Shown in pieces: positions 31,001-39,208 of a stretch of DNA of 64,000 nt. Each line of letters starts with the position of its first letter. The stretch's first letter is position 1. The position numbers and the translations under genes were made by a program. The stretch comes from Parazoarcus communis (GTDB lineage Bacteria > Pseudomonadota > Gammaproteobacteria > Burkholderiales > Rhodocyclaceae), in NCBI RefSeq assembly GCF_003111665.1, contig NZ_CP022188.1, forward strand, positions 1,116,001 to 1,180,000, given 5' to 3'. The notes under the pieces were generated by a model. That model did not search any database and was not told the DNA's origin. It saw only the letters and a list, made by a program, of their open reading frames with translations.

Positions 31001-31150
31001 CACCGAGATGATGTCGAGCTCGAAACTTGGAAAGAACTGCACGTTCATCCGGGTGATGCCGATCACGCCGATGATGAAGGCGAGCAGCATCAGGACGTTG
31101 GCCGCCACCTTGTGACGCACCAGCGTTGCGAGCACACCCTTTTGTTTCAT
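28022..31150 (-). CDS. RND family efflux transporter, second system
   Basis: The protein has 1,042 residues of the AcrB/HAE superfamily. It starts MKQKGVLATLVRHKVAANV. A TM4 signature GIIVDDAIVVSEDADTHRSM contains the paired aspartates; duplicated halves, twelve membrane segments and two large periplasmic loops are visible. It differs from the first pump here in sequence and TM10 region (SGIVVNNSIILVSLFKDLH) and resembles the broad AcrB-like group found with YknX/RND adaptors. Its ATG overlaps the adaptor stop (ATGA). No outer-membrane channel gene accompanies it, so it must borrow one. The substrate is unknown. Confidence 0.94.
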   Translation of the reverse strand: MKQKGVLATLVRHKVAANVLMLLAFIIGVIGITRMNVQFFPSFELDIISVRVVWSGASSEDVEIGITTPLEERLKTIDGLKKMTSTSAQGVSSITLELHEGTEPLQALDQVRQRVDEFRNLPRDAETPQVSRVSRYDQIARLMIRGSSVEELRPWVRRFESELLAGGIDRVTITGLPEERIAIELPSAALQTLGLSLVDVGDRVAQISRDVPAGVAGEQDGAREIRGLEQRRDALAFDNLAVVSDGGGRITLGELATITREPRPGSLALSEGGDVVVEMLLQRAESGHSLKAAEAFDAWLQKTRPSLPASIRLEVFDAQWELIRDRIQLLINNGLSGLLLVVLVLYVFLPARVAFWVMVGIPTAFLGTLGLMMVFGGTINMMSLFALIMALGIIVDDAIVVSEDADTHRSMGEGPEQSALGGARRMLLPVLAASLTTVAAFIPLMMVGGIIGNILGDIPFVMIMVILASLLESFLILPSHLKHALQGAASRKTSRLRERLDNAFTSFRDGPFRRAATLALDWRGTTVAITLATMVLAIGLLAGGRINFVFFPTPEGQMVYANATFVAGTPRAQTAAFLADMERALLETERELGGGLVQTAVSRLGSTIVSAGGGEPKGDQLASMMVELSPPDERTVRNERFLATWRSKLVEPPGLELLTFNSRQSGPPGRDLNVRLTGGNAESLKAAALELAETIKSIDGVSELEDDMPFGREQLVYRLTPAGEALGLTTESLGRQLRAAFDGHLAQLVQVGRDELEVRVLLPRDERERLDVFERLTVSLPDRSFAPLATVASWESRRGFEALRHADGRLAVEVSGEIDTDRSNADAVQAELRREALPRLAEKYGLSYSFEGRAADQRETMNDMRNGLILGLGLIYLVLVWSFASWSWPLVVMSAIPLGLAGAIFGHWLLGLDLTILSMFGLFGLSGIVVNNSIILVSLFKDLHHKGANVHDALVGAACGRLRAVLLTSLTTIGGLMPLMFEGSLQAQFLIPMATSIAFGLGVSAVLVLFFVPALLSLLESFKGWVAGLMGRTPDPETGLSA

Positions 31151-32325
31151 GGTGCAGCCACCTCGACCGCAAGACCATCGATGGCATTGGGCAAGTGCGT
31201 ACGCATCACCGGCTCGCCCGCGCGGACATCAGGCACGCGCACCAGCAGCTGCACGTCATCGCCCTCGCGGCGCTCGCCGACGCGCGTCACCTTCAGACTT
31301 GCCAGGCGTCCGTCGCGTACCGCGTAGATGCGGTCCCCGCCATGCAGCGCGGCAAAGGGCAGGACCAGTACATCCGCCACCGGCGGACGCTCGAGCACGG
31401 CATTGACGAAGGCGCCGACCGGCAGGTTGGCCCCGTTCTCGATGCGCAACAACACATCCACACCACGGGCGTCGGCTTCGCCGCTGATGCGCTGCAGCCG
31501 GGCACGGATGGTGGCGGCACCAAAGTCGGCCGTGGCCTGCAACTGCTCACCACGCACCAGCGCCATGCGCAGTTCCTCGGCGTAAATCGCGGGAACGCGC
31601 GCGCGCAGGAAGAGCGCGTCCGACGCATAGAGGCTGAGCAGCGCCTGACCGGGCTGCACCTGATCGCCGGCGGCGACTTCGACCTTGCCGATGCGCGCAG
31701 CGAAGGGCGCAACGATCTCGCCACGGCGCGCGTCGCGTTCGGCTTCGGCCAGTTTTGCCTGCAGCTGCGACAGCCGCGCAGGATGTTCGGCGATCGCCTG
31801 CTGGCGCTGGGTCAGCGACAGGCGAACGCGCGCCACTTCCTCGCGGGTCTGGTCATAGGCACTCTCTGCGCCAAGTCGGGCATTCTTGAGTTTCTCGAAG
31901 CGTGCCTGCTTGGCCTCCGCAAGTGCCAGCAAGGCCTTTTCCTGCTCGATGGCGGCAAGATCACTGCGGTGGCGGATGCGTTCGCGATCGACATCACCGC
32001 GCGCCTGCGCCACCCGCGGCTGCAGGTCACGCGGGTCGAGTCGTGCCAGCACCGTGCCGGCCGCCACCCGGTCGCCATCGCGCACCAGCACCTCAAGCAG
32101 GCGACCTGACACCGGCGCCGCCGCCCTCAGGCGGTCCGGTGCCTCGATCCGGCCGTAGAGCACCAGCGTGGGCCTGGCCTCAACCGGCACGCTGGCACTG
32201 GCCTCGATCCGCCACACGCGCTCGCGGACCTCGACGGCAGGGGGTGCAGGACGGGTTGATTTGAGAAGGACAAAGACGCCGATGGCGGCGAGAATGATGA
32301 CGAGCGGAAGCAAGCGACGGCGCAT
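31147..32325 (-). CDS. RND efflux periplasmic adaptor subunit, second system
   Basis: The protein has 392 residues with an N-terminal membrane anchor, MRRRLLPLVIILAAIGVFV. The adaptor folds follow: RAAAPVSGRLLEVLVRDGD (first lipoyl half), a long coiled coil between about 110 and 190, IVAPFAARIGKVEVAAGDQV (second half), and beta-barrel and membrane-proximal domains. The stop overlaps the transporter start. The ATG at 32325 was chosen because the anchor begins there; an in-frame ATG at 32394 is also open, and neither has a clear ribosome-binding site. A TATAAA on the minus strand at 32419–32424 may be a -10 element. Confidence 0.88.
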   Translation of the reverse strand: MRRRLLPLVIILAAIGVFVLLKSTRPAPPAVEVRERVWRIEASASVPVEARPTLVLYGRIEAPDRLRAAAPVSGRLLEVLVRDGDRVAAGTVLARLDPRDLQPRVAQARGDVDRERIRHRSDLAAIEQEKALLALAEAKQARFEKLKNARLGAESAYDQTREEVARVRLSLTQRQQAIAEHPARLSQLQAKLAEAERDARRGEIVAPFAARIGKVEVAAGDQVQPGQALLSLYASDALFLRARVPAIYAEELRMALVRGEQLQATADFGAATIRARLQRISGEADARGVDVLLRIENGANLPVGAFVNAVLERPPVADVLVLPFAALHGGDRIYAVRDGRLASLKVTRVGERREGDDVQLLVRVPDVRAGEPVMRTHLPNAIDGLAVEVAAP

Positions 32326-32517
32326 GGATGGGGGTCCGGTCGTGGAACAGACCTCACCGCCGCGTCCGGCCGAATGCACTGGGGCCGGGCTCATCGGGCG
32401 CCAAGGTCTGATTCCAGATTTATATCAGCAACTGCTTATCTTACAGACAACGAACGCACCATGCCGAATCACTCGGTCAATCCGGACACGGCACCTTCGA
32501 AATTCATCAGAAACGGG

Positions 32518-34350
32518 TCAGGGCGCTTCGCACAGGCAATGGGCATAAACGTGTTGCGGATCGTTCCAGCGCAGCAGGTCGCGGGTCTCGGCCTGCAGAC
32601 GATTCAGCATCTGCGCCACCGGCCCGCTGCTCGCCGGACTGCCAGACCCTGCGAGACCGCTGAAACTCAGGAAGCGCTGCATCACCATCTGCGCAGGCGT
32701 CAGCCCGACCGATGGCCACACCAACGAGTGGCGCTCGAGGCCGGCACGCTGCGCAGCCGCTGCGATCGCCGCCTCGATACCGCCGAGTTGATCCACCAGA
32801 CCAAGCTCGAACGCGGCCTGACCGGTCCACACCCTGCCGCGTGCAACCTGATTGACCTCGTCTTCCTTCATGTTGCGGGCGGCGGCAACGACCTGCAGAA
32901 AGCGCCGGTAGCCATGCTCGATACCGAGTTGCATGGCTTCGGCAGCCACCGGGTCGAGCGGCCGGCGCGGGTCGAGTGCGCCGGCAAGGGGCGCGGTGGC
33001 CACGCCGTCGACGGTGATCCCGAGCCGGCGCAGCGGTTCAGCAAACTCGGGGAACATCGCAAACACACCGATCGAGCCGGTGACGGTGCCCGGGGCCGCC
33101 CAGATCTCGTCGGCGCCGGCCGCGATCCAGTAACCACCGGATGCGGCCACGGAGCTCATGGAGGCAATGACCGGCTTGCCCGCCTTGCGCGTCAGTTCGA
33201 GTTCGCGCCGGATCTGCTCGGAGGCCCAGGCGCTGCCGCCGGGACTGTCGATACGCACCACAAGTGCCTTGATCGCATCGTCTTCGCGTGCCTCGCGGAT
33301 CATGCGGGCGAAGGTATCGCCGCCGACCACACCGGGCGGTTGCTCGCCGTCCGCGATTGCGCCCTGCGCAACCAGCACGGCGATCTTGTCGGCAGCCGAC
33401 TTCTCCGCGCCGCGCACGACGGCGAGATAGGCGCCGGCATCGATCTGATGGAAGTCCTTGCCCGAAGCATCGGTGCCAAAGCGCTCGGCAAGCTGGTCCC
33501 GCCACTCGTCGGGGGTCGAAAAGCGGTCGATCAGACCTGCACGACGTGCGGCTTCGGCAGTGTCGCCGGCGGTTGCAGCGAGCGCATCGCGGTAGCCGAC
33601 GATGTAGCCATCAAGCGCCTCGGGCGCGAGCTTGCGCGCAGCGGCCACGTCGGTGCGGAAATGCGCCCACAGGCCGTCGAGCAGATCGCGGGTTGCGCTG
33701 CGGTCCTCGTCGGACATGTCACTGCGGGTGAAGGGCTCGGAGAAGGACTTGTACTCGCCCACTCGGAATACATGGACCTTGATCCCGAGTGCATCGAGCG
33801 CACCGCGAAAATAGGTCGAATAGCGCGACAGGCCGCGCAGCAGCACGAAGCCGTCGGGCGCAAGCTGCACCTCGTCGGCAATCGAGGCCAGGTAGTACTG
33901 GCCCTGGGTGAAGCGCTCGCCGCGCGCCAGCACCGGGCGCCCGGTGGCCTTGAAGTCGGCAATGGCTGCGCGCAGTTCGGCCAGCTTGGACAGGCTGGCC
34001 GCCTCGAGGTCGTCGGTCTCGAGCACCAGGGCTGAAATCCGGCTGTCATTGCGGGCGGCGCGCACGACTTCGAGCAGATCGTGCAGCACGGTCTGCCCGC
34101 CATCCTCACCCCGCATGCTGAGCAAGGCCAGTGGCTCCTCAAAGGTGGTCTGCTCCACCAGCGCGCCGGACGGGCGTAGCACCAGCGCCGCGCCGTCCGG
34201 CACCTGCGGTTCGGGGTGGAAGAAGGTCATCAGCAGCGCCCCGAGCAGCACCAGCAGCAAGAGGTTGAAGACCGTGCGACGCAGCAGGTCCAGCGAACGC
34301 CACAGCGTTCTCAACACCCGCCCCAGAAACCTGAACATGCCACCGATCAC
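32518..34350 (-). CDS. sppA: SppA, signal peptide peptidase (67K type)
   Basis: The protein has 610 residues, the long two-domain SppA. An N-terminal membrane anchor (TVFNLLLLVLLGALLMTFF) is followed by an N-domain with the catalytic lysine in VGEYKSFSEPFTRSDMS and a C-domain with the nucleophile serine in MSSVAASGGYWIA. It is an inner-membrane serine protease facing the periplasm that degrades cleaved signal peptides. The start is GTG at 34350, preceded by GAGAGG; an ATG four codons later is an alternative. It follows trmB by 29 bases on the same strand. Confidence 0.95.
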   Translation of the reverse strand: MIGGMFRFLGRVLRTLWRSLDLLRRTVFNLLLLVLLGALLMTFFHPEPQVPDGAALVLRPSGALVEQTTFEEPLALLSMRGEDGGQTVLHDLLEVVRAARNDSRISALVLETDDLEAASLSKLAELRAAIADFKATGRPVLARGERFTQGQYYLASIADEVQLAPDGFVLLRGLSRYSTYFRGALDALGIKVHVFRVGEYKSFSEPFTRSDMSDEDRSATRDLLDGLWAHFRTDVAAARKLAPEALDGYIVGYRDALAATAGDTAEAARRAGLIDRFSTPDEWRDQLAERFGTDASGKDFHQIDAGAYLAVVRGAEKSAADKIAVLVAQGAIADGEQPPGVVGGDTFARMIREAREDDAIKALVVRIDSPGGSAWASEQIRRELELTRKAGKPVIASMSSVAASGGYWIAAGADEIWAAPGTVTGSIGVFAMFPEFAEPLRRLGITVDGVATAPLAGALDPRRPLDPVAAEAMQLGIEHGYRRFLQVVAAARNMKEDEVNQVARGRVWTGQAAFELGLVDQLGGIEAAIAAAAQRAGLERHSLVWPSVGLTPAQMVMQRFLSFSGLAGSGSPASSGPVAQMLNRLQAETRDLLRWNDPQHVYAHCLCEAP

Positions 34351-34379
34351 GACCTTGCCTCTCTATTTGTTGTCGGCCA

Positions 34380-35108
34380 TCAGCCGCGTCGACGAAACAC
34401 CAGATCCCACACCCCGTGCCCCAGCCTCAGACCACGGTTCTCGAATTTCGTCAGCGGCCGGTAGTCCGGTCGCGGTGCAAAACCGTCTGCCGTGTTTTCG
34501 AGCGCAGGCTCGGCGGCAATCACTTCCAGCATCCAGTGCGCGTAGTTCTCCCAGTCGGTGGCGCAGTGCAGATAGCCACCGGGTGCAAGCTTGGTCGCCA
34601 CCAGCGCGACGAAATCGGGCTGGATGATGCGGCGCTTGTGATGCCGCGCCTTACGCCACGGATCGGGGAAGAACACATGCACACCTGCCAGCGTGCCATC
34701 GGGAATCATGTCGCGCAGAACCTCGACCGCATCGTGCTGCATGATACGGACATTGCCGAGCGCCTGCTCGGACACCAGTTTGCATAGTGCGCCAACACCC
34801 GGTGTATGCACCTCGATGCCAAGGAAGTCCGTCCCGGGCGCTGCCGCGGCGATCCTTGCCGTGGTCTCGCCCATGCCGAAGCCGATTTCGAGGATCTTCG
34901 GTGACTTGCGCCCGAACACCACATCGAGATCGATCGGCGCAGCCTGGTAGGGCACGCCGATTTTCGGCAGCATGTCGTCCATGAAGCGCTGCTGAGCACC
35001 CGACATCCGCCCCTGGCGCAGCACGAAGCTGCGGATGCTGCGGCTGGAAAAACGGTGCTCGGGGCTGTCCTGGCCGATGATCTCGACCCGCTCTGGTGTA
35101 TCGCTCAT
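34380..35108 (-). CDS. trmB: TrmB, tRNA (guanine-N7-)-methyltransferase
   Basis: The protein has 242 residues. The SAM-binding motif is [15 protein letters not shown]. The substrate-binding motif [17 protein letters not shown] contains the catalytic aspartate, and [15 protein letters not shown] follows. It makes m7G46 in the variable loop of tRNAs. The ATG at 35108 overlaps the thiG stop (ATGA), so it is coupled to thiazole synthase. sppA follows it. Confidence 0.96.
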   Translation of the reverse strand: MSDTPERVEIIGQDSPEHRFSSRSIRSFVLRQGRMSGAQQRFMDDMLPKIGVPYQAAPIDLDVVFGRKSPKILEIGFGMGETTARIAAAAPGTDFLGIEVHTPGVGALCKLVSEQALGNVRIMQHDAVEVLRDMIPDGTLAGVHVFFPDPWRKARHHKRRIIQPDFVALVATKLAPGGYLHCATDWENYAHWMLEVIAAEPALENTADGFAPRPDYRPLTKFENRGLRLGHGVWDLVFRRRG

Positions 35109-35893
35109 AAACCGATCAGCCCCGTGGTCGGCGAGCTCGGATCAGCCGAATAGAACTTGCGCGGCATGCGTCCGGCACGGAAGGCCTCGCGGCCGGCTTC
35201 GACCGCCTTCTTCATGGCGCTGGCCATCAGCACGGGCTGGCTTGCCGCGGCAATGGCGGTGTTCATCAGTACGCCGTCGCAACCCAGTTCCATCGCGATC
35301 GCGGCATCGGACGCGGTGCCGACACCGGCGTCGACGATCACCGGCACGCGGGCGTTGTCGATGATCAGGCGCAGGTTCCACGGATTGAGGATGCCCATGC
35401 CGGAACCGATCAGGGACGCCAGCGGCATGATGGCCACGCAGCCGATTTCTTCCAGCATCTTGGCCTGAATCGGATCGTCGGCGCAGTACACCATGACGTC
35501 GAAGCCATCCTTGACCAGGGTTTCGGCGGCCTTGAGCGTTTCCGGCATGTTCGGAAACAGCGATTTCGGATCACCGAGCACTTCCAGCTTGACCAGGGCG
35601 TGCCCGTCGAGCAGCTCGCGACCGAGACGCAGTGTGCGAACTGCATCCTCGGCGGTATAGCAGCCGGCGGTGTTGGGCAGAATGGTGAATTGATCGGGCG
35701 GCAGGGCGTCGAGCAGGTTGGGCTCGTCCGCATTCTGGCCAATATTGGTGCGTCGGATCGCCACGGTGACGATGTTCGTACCGCTGGCATCAATGGCCTC
35801 GCGTGTTTCGGCGAAATCCTTGTACTTGCCGGTTCCGACCAGCAGACGGGAGCCATAGGCCTTGCCGGCAATCACCAGGGGATCGTTGATCAT
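35105..35893 (-). CDS. thiG: ThiG, thiazole synthase
   Basis: The protein has 262 residues with a TIM-barrel fold. The Schiff-base lysine lies in [17 protein letters not shown]. The phosphate-binding region shows [20 protein letters not shown], and [12 protein letters not shown] is typical. ThiG joins 1-deoxyxylulose 5-phosphate, dehydroglycine and ThiS-thiocarboxylate to make the thiazole of thiamine. It is 77 bases downstream of thiS and overlaps trmB at its 3' end. Confidence 0.97.
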   Translation of the reverse strand: MINDPLVIAGKAYGSRLLVGTGKYKDFAETREAIDASGTNIVTVAIRRTNIGQNADEPNLLDALPPDQFTILPNTAGCYTAEDAVRTLRLGRELLDGHALVKLEVLGDPKSLFPNMPETLKAAETLVKDGFDVMVYCADDPIQAKMLEEIGCVAIMPLASLIGSGMGILNPWNLRLIIDNARVPVIVDAGVGTASDAAIAMELGCDGVLMNTAIAAASQPVLMASAMKKAVEAGREAFRAGRMPRKFYSADPSSPTTGLIGL

Positions 35894-35970
35894 GTTGGGA
35901 CCTGTAGAGGAAGATCAAAATTGTCGCGCCGCGCACTGACTGTAGATGACGTGCTCGGGATCAGGAAGGT

Positions 35971-36174
35971 TCAGCCGCCCCCGACTGCAACCACGATTTC
36001 GAGGCGGTCGCCGTCGGCGAGCGCGGTTTCGCCATGGCGGGCGCGCGGCACAATGTCGCCGTTGCGCTCGACTGCGAGACGTTTGCCAACGAGCCCCCGC
36101 CGCTCGAGCAGGGCAAGTACCGTGAGACCGTCGTCCAGGGTTTCGGGCTGACCGTTGAGAATGATGCTGATCAT
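35971..36174 (-). CDS. thiS: ThiS, sulfur carrier protein for thiamine biosynthesis
   Basis: The protein has 67 residues with a ubiquitin-like fold and the essential C-terminal Gly-Gly (EIVVAVGGG), where sulfur is carried as a thiocarboxylate. Other family features are [11 protein letters not shown] at the start and VAVERN-like [13 protein letters not shown] in the middle. It gives sulfur to ThiG encoded next. No TPP riboswitch core is visible in the leader; a hairpin at 36198–36222 lies just upstream of the start. Confidence 0.95.
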   Translation of the reverse strand: MISIILNGQPETLDDGLTVLALLERRGLVGKRLAVERNGDIVPRARHGETALADGDRLEIVVAVGGG

Positions 36175-36197
36175 GCGGGATGAGGTGGCGGGTTCAA

Positions 36198-36222
36198 GGC
36201 CTGCGATTTTACCACGCAGGCC
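36198..36222 (-). promoter_or_regulatory. Stem-loop in the thiS 5' leader
   Basis: Arms GGCCTGCG (36198–36205) and CGCAGGCC (36215–36222) pair around a nine-base loop. It lies 24 bases upstream of the thiS start on the minus strand. It may affect translation or be the base of a larger fold with the adjacent long hairpin; no known riboswitch is recognised. Confidence 0.45.
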
Positions 36223-36257
36223 ACACGGGACTCGCTGCGATTGCTGAGGAATGGCAA

Positions 36258-36451
36258 GGCTTGTGGGGCGGGGCAGTGTGACGGGCTGTCGAGAGCGCCG
36301 GCTGGAAGGTGCTCAGCGGGGAAACAAGGCGATGCATGTTTGAGCCCGGCCTCATCGGGCGAGTTTGCATCGCCGCCCCGATGAGTACCTTCCAGCCGGG
36401 AAGCCGAAGGCCGCGAACGTCTGCCCGGCATGCTGCCCCGCCCCACAAGCC
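36258..36451. repeat. 194-base self-complementary element between thiS and metX
   Basis: The outer arms are perfect over 19 bases: GGCTTGTGGGGCGGGGCAG (36258–36276) with 36433–36451. Nested inside are CCGGCTGGAAGGT (36298–36310) with 36387–36399, CGGGG (36317–36321) with 36376–36380, GGCGATGCA (36328–36336) with 36366–36374, and GCCCG (36344–36348) with 36356–36360. An alternative 9-bp pairing also exists between CTCATCGGG (36351–36359) and 36377–36385, incompatible with the nested form. No coding sequence is convincing here. It could be a structured RNA, a miniature repeat element or a regulatory hairpin; I do not recognise it. Confidence 0.75.
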
Positions 36452-36482
36452 CCACCACTGGCCACAACGGAAAGCACCCGGT

Positions 36483-36511
36483 TTGACATTTGCAGGCACG
36501 CGCGCTAATTT
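36483..36511 (+). promoter_or_regulatory. Sigma-70 promoter of metX–metW
   Basis: TTGACA at 36483–36488 and TAATTT at 36506–36511 are separated by 17 bases. The expected transcription start near 36518 falls directly in front of the SAM-II aptamer, which supports both calls. Confidence 0.75.
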
Positions 36512-36520
36512 CGCAGCACT

Positions 36521-36577
36521 TAGCGCCGATTTGATCCATAGCTTGCGGGCGCTTAATAAATACGGCTAAAGCGAGGG
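36521..36577 (+). promoter_or_regulatory. SAM-II riboswitch (metX leader)
   Basis: The sequence follows the SAM-II pattern: stem GCGCC (36523–36527) with GGCGC (36548–36552), loop GATTTGATCC, then AATAAATACGGCTAAAG and a final GAGGG. The AATAAAT and GCTAAA blocks are the conserved core. TAGC in the loop (36539–36542) can pair with GCTA (36565–36568) to form the class-defining pseudoknot. It senses S-adenosylmethionine and lowers methionine synthesis when SAM is high. Recognition is from memory of the motif; a covariance-model scan would confirm it. Confidence 0.85.
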
Positions 36578-36578
36578 C

Positions 36579-36620
36579 AACCCAGTCCGCGTTTTTCAGC
36601 CGGCTGGGTTTTTTTGTTTT
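36579..36620 (+). terminator. Intrinsic terminator/attenuator between riboswitch and metX
   Basis: The stem AACCCAG (36579–36585) with CTGGGTT (36604–36610), extended by CCG/CGG, is followed by a T-rich run. It begins two bases after the aptamer. AGCCG in its right side (36598–36602) can instead pair with CGGCT (36563–36567) of the aptamer core, giving a plausible antiterminator. Confidence 0.82.
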
Positions 36621-36635
36621 TAGCAGACACCGACC

Positions 36636-37763
36636 ATGATCCAACCGCAATCCGTCGGCATCGTGGCGCCGCAGACGGCCCACTTTGCAACGCCCCTGCC
36701 GCTTCGCAGCGGCGGCTCGCTGCCGAGCTACGACCTGGTGTACGAAACCTACGGCACGCTCAACGCCGACGCGTCGAATGCCGTGCTCGTCTGTCACGCA
36801 CTGTCAGGCTCGCACCACGTCGCCGGGCGCTACGCAGACGACCCCGACAGCCTGGGCTGGTGGGACAACCTGGTCGGGCCGGGCAAACCGCTCGACACGC
36901 GCAAGTTCTTCGTCATCGGCGTCAATAACCTCGGCAGCTGCTTCGGCTCCAGTGGACCGAGCTCGATCAACCCGGCCACCGGCAAGCCCTGGGGCGCGGC
37001 CTTTCCCTTCGTCACCGTCGAAGACTGGGTCGACACCCAGGCCCGTCTGGCAGACCGGCTCGGCATCAAGCGCTTTGCCGCCGTCGTGGGCGGCAGCCTG
37101 GGCGGCATGCAGGCGCTGTCTTGGACGCTGCAGTATCCCGACCGTGTCGCTCACGCCGCCGTGATTGCATCGGCCCCCAAGCTCACGGCGCAGAACATCG
37201 CCTTCAACGAGGTAGCGCGCCAGGCCATTCTCACCGATCCCGACTTTCACGGCGGCAACTTCTACGATCACGGCGTGGTGCCGGTACGCGGGCTCAAGCT
37301 CGCGCGCATGATCGGCCACATCACCTATCTCTCCGATGACGCAATGGGAGAGAAGTTCGGTCGCAGCCTGCGTCACGGCAAGGCGGTCTACAGTTACGAC
37401 GTCGAGTTCGAGATCGAGTCCTACCTGCGCTATCAGGGCGACAAGTTTGCCGGCTTCTTCGACGCCAACACCTATCTGCTGACCACGAAGGCACTGGATT
37501 ACTACGACCCCGCCTTCGCCCACGCGGGCAATCTGCCCGCCGCCCTGGCCAGCGCCGAAGCCGACTTCCTGGTGGTGTCCTTCACCACCGACTGGCGCTT
37601 CTCGCCCTCGCGATCGAGGGAGATCGTCTACGCCCTGCTGCACAACCGGCGCAACGTCAGCTACGCCGAGATCGACTGCGCAGCCGGTCACGACTCATTC
37701 CTGCTCGATGAACCCCAATACCACGCGGTGCTTTCCGCCTGGTTCGACCGCATCAAGGTATAA
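36636..37763 (+). CDS. metX: MetX, homoserine O-acyltransferase (acetyl- or succinyl-)
   Basis: The protein has 375 residues of the alpha/beta-hydrolase type. [14 protein letters not shown] forms the oxyanion region; the nucleophile serine is in [14 protein letters not shown]; the aspartate lies in [12 protein letters not shown] and the histidine in [11 protein letters not shown]. It activates homoserine for methionine synthesis. MetX-family proteins use acetyl-CoA or succinyl-CoA, and sequence alone as read here does not settle which. It is controlled by the SAM-II leader and followed after two bases by metW. Confidence 0.96.
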   Translation: MIQPQSVGIVAPQTAHFATPLPLRSGGSLPSYDLVYETYGTLNADASNAVLVCHALSGSHHVAGRYADDPDSLGWWDNLVGPGKPLDTRKFFVIGVNNLGSCFGSSGPSSINPATGKPWGAAFPFVTVEDWVDTQARLADRLGIKRFAAVVGGSLGGMQALSWTLQYPDRVAHAAVIASAPKLTAQNIAFNEVARQAILTDPDFHGGNFYDHGVVPVRGLKLARMIGHITYLSDDAMGEKFGRSLRHGKAVYSYDVEFEIESYLRYQGDKFAGFFDANTYLLTTKALDYYDPAFAHAGNLPAALASAEADFLVVSFTTDWRFSPSRSREIVYALLHNRRNVSYAEIDCAAGHDSFLLDEPQYHAVLSAWFDRIKV

Positions 37764-37765
37764 GC

Positions 37766-38353
37766 ATGGCTGCCTACCGTTATGACTATGAAGTCATCGC
37801 CCAGTGGATCGAGCCGGGCGAGAAAGTACTCGATCTCGGCTGCGGCGACGGCAGCCTGCTCAAGCACCTGATCGACGTCCGCCAGGTGCAGGGCTACGGG
37901 GTGGAGAACGACCCCGACAAGCTGCTGGCCTGCGTGAAGAACGGCGTCAATGTGATTCAGGCCAACATGGACAAGGGCCTGAGCGATTTCGAGGACGGCT
38001 TCTTCGACCACGTGATCATGAGCCTGTCGCTGCAGGCGATGCACAACACCCAGGGCATCCTCGCCGAGATGCTGCGTGTCGGCCACGAAGCCGTGGTGAG
38101 CTTTCCCAACTTCGGCTACTGGCGTCACCGCCAGAGCATCATCAACGGCCGCATGCCGGTGTCCGAGAGCCTGCCGCACCAGTGGTTCAACACGCCCAAC
38201 GTGCGCTTCTTCACGATCGCCGACTTCGACGCGCTGTGCGAAATGAACGGTATCGCCGTGCGCGAACGCCTGGCCTTCGACGATGGCAAGGTAGTGGTGG
38301 ACGAGCCGAACTTCCTCGGCAGCATGGCGGTGTATCGCCTCGGACGCGACTGA
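37766..38353 (+). CDS. metW: MetW, methionine biosynthesis protein (methyltransferase fold)
   Basis: The protein has 195 residues with a class-I SAM-binding motif KVLDLGCGDGSLLKHLID and the MetW segments GYGVENDPDKLLACVKNGVNV, MDKGLSDFEDGFFDHVI and SFPNFGYWRHR. MetW works together with MetX in many proteobacteria, and the two genes are almost always adjacent. The ATG follows the metX stop by two bases. A strong terminator closes the unit at 38381–38414. Confidence 0.96.
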   Translation: MAAYRYDYEVIAQWIEPGEKVLDLGCGDGSLLKHLIDVRQVQGYGVENDPDKLLACVKNGVNVIQANMDKGLSDFEDGFFDHVIMSLSLQAMHNTQGILAEMLRVGHEAVVSFPNFGYWRHRQSIINGRMPVSESLPHQWFNTPNVRFFTIADFDALCEMNGIAVRERLAFDDGKVVVDEPNFLGSMAVYRLGRD

Positions 38354-38380
38354 TCGCGGGATCCGGGCCGTGAAATGCAA

Positions 38381-38414
38381 AACGCCCCGCCGGTGCAATG
38401 GCGGGGCGTTTTTT
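38381..38414. terminator. Bidirectional intrinsic terminator between metW and aapP
   Basis: The 10-base arms AACGCCCCGC and GCGGGGCGTT surround a 10-base loop. Six T follow on the plus strand (38409–38414), and a short T-run follows the stem on the minus strand. It serves both metXW and the convergent aap operon, whose last stop is 13 bases beyond. Confidence 0.92.
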
Positions 38415-38426
38415 CGTCTGTTTCGA

Positions 38427-39197
38427 TCAGTGGTTCAGGATCTGCCCCAAGAACAGCTTGGTGCGCTCCGACTTCGGATTGGAGAAGAAGACCTCGGGCT
38501 CGGCCTCTTCGACGATCTCGCCCTTGTCCATGAAGATCACGCGGTCGGCCACGGTGCGGGCAAAGCCCATTTCGTGGGTGACGCACAACATCGTCATGCC
38601 GTCTTCAGCCAGTCCGATCATGGTATCAAGCACTTCCTTGACCATCTCGGGATCGAGCGCCGAGGTCGGTTCGTCGAACAGCATGATCTTGGGCTTCATG
38701 CACAGGGCACGCGCGATCGCCACCCGTTGCTGCTGACCGCCTGAAAGCTGCCCCGGGTACTTGTGCGCCTGCTCGGGAATCTTCACCCGGTTGAGGTACT
38801 CCATCGCGATCTCTTCCGCCTCACGCTTGGGCGTCTTGCGCACCCAGAGTGGCGCCAGCGTGCAGTTTTCCAGCACGGTGAGGTGAGGGAAAAGGTTGAA
38901 GTGCTGGAACACCATGCCGACTTCGCGGCGGATGGCCTCGACATGCTTGAGGTCGGAAGTGAGTTCGACATCATCGACGATGATCTTGCCCTGCTGATGC
39001 TCTTCAAGGCGATTGATGCAGCGGATGGTCGTCGACTTGCCCGAACCGGACGGGCCGCACAGCACGATGCGTTCGCCCTGCCGCACGCTCAGGTTGATGT
39101 CCTTGAGCACGTGGAACTCGCCGTACCACTTGTGCATGCCTTCGATGCGGATCATTTCCTTGTCACCGAGCGCATGCTTGATTTTGGCTTCACTCAT
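38427..39197 (-). CDS. aapP: Amino-acid ABC transporter ATP-binding protein
   Basis: The protein has 256 residues. Walker A is [19 protein letters not shown], the Q-loop is [13 protein letters not shown], the signature is [15 protein letters not shown], Walker B is [12 protein letters not shown] and the H-loop is CVTHEMGFA. It belongs to the polar amino-acid (GlnQ/GltL/AapP) group and powers import by the permeases encoded just upstream. It is the last gene of the aapJQMP order and ends before a shared terminator. Confidence 0.95.
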   Translation of the reverse strand: MSEAKIKHALGDKEMIRIEGMHKWYGEFHVLKDINLSVRQGERIVLCGPSGSGKSTTIRCINRLEEHQQGKIIVDDVELTSDLKHVEAIRREVGMVFQHFNLFPHLTVLENCTLAPLWVRKTPKREAEEIAMEYLNRVKIPEQAHKYPGQLSGGQQQRVAIARALCMKPKIMLFDEPTSALDPEMVKEVLDTMIGLAEDGMTMLCVTHEMGFARTVADRVIFMDKGEIVEEAEPEVFFSNPKSERTKLFLGQILNH

Positions 39198-39208
39198 TAC
39201 CTAAACTC

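Noticed and set aside
36258..36451. Integron attC site as an explanation of the long hairpin
   Set aside because: No conserved attC core sites at the ends, no integrase gene, and the neighbours are housekeeping genes.
36175..36480. TPP riboswitch upstream of thiS
   Set aside because: The conserved CTGAGA and ACCTGAT-type core elements are absent on the minus strand.
36171..36797. 208-residue minus-strand frame through the thiS–metX gap
   Set aside because: It runs through the hairpin element, the riboswitch and the metX start, has no family resemblance and no ribosome-binding site.
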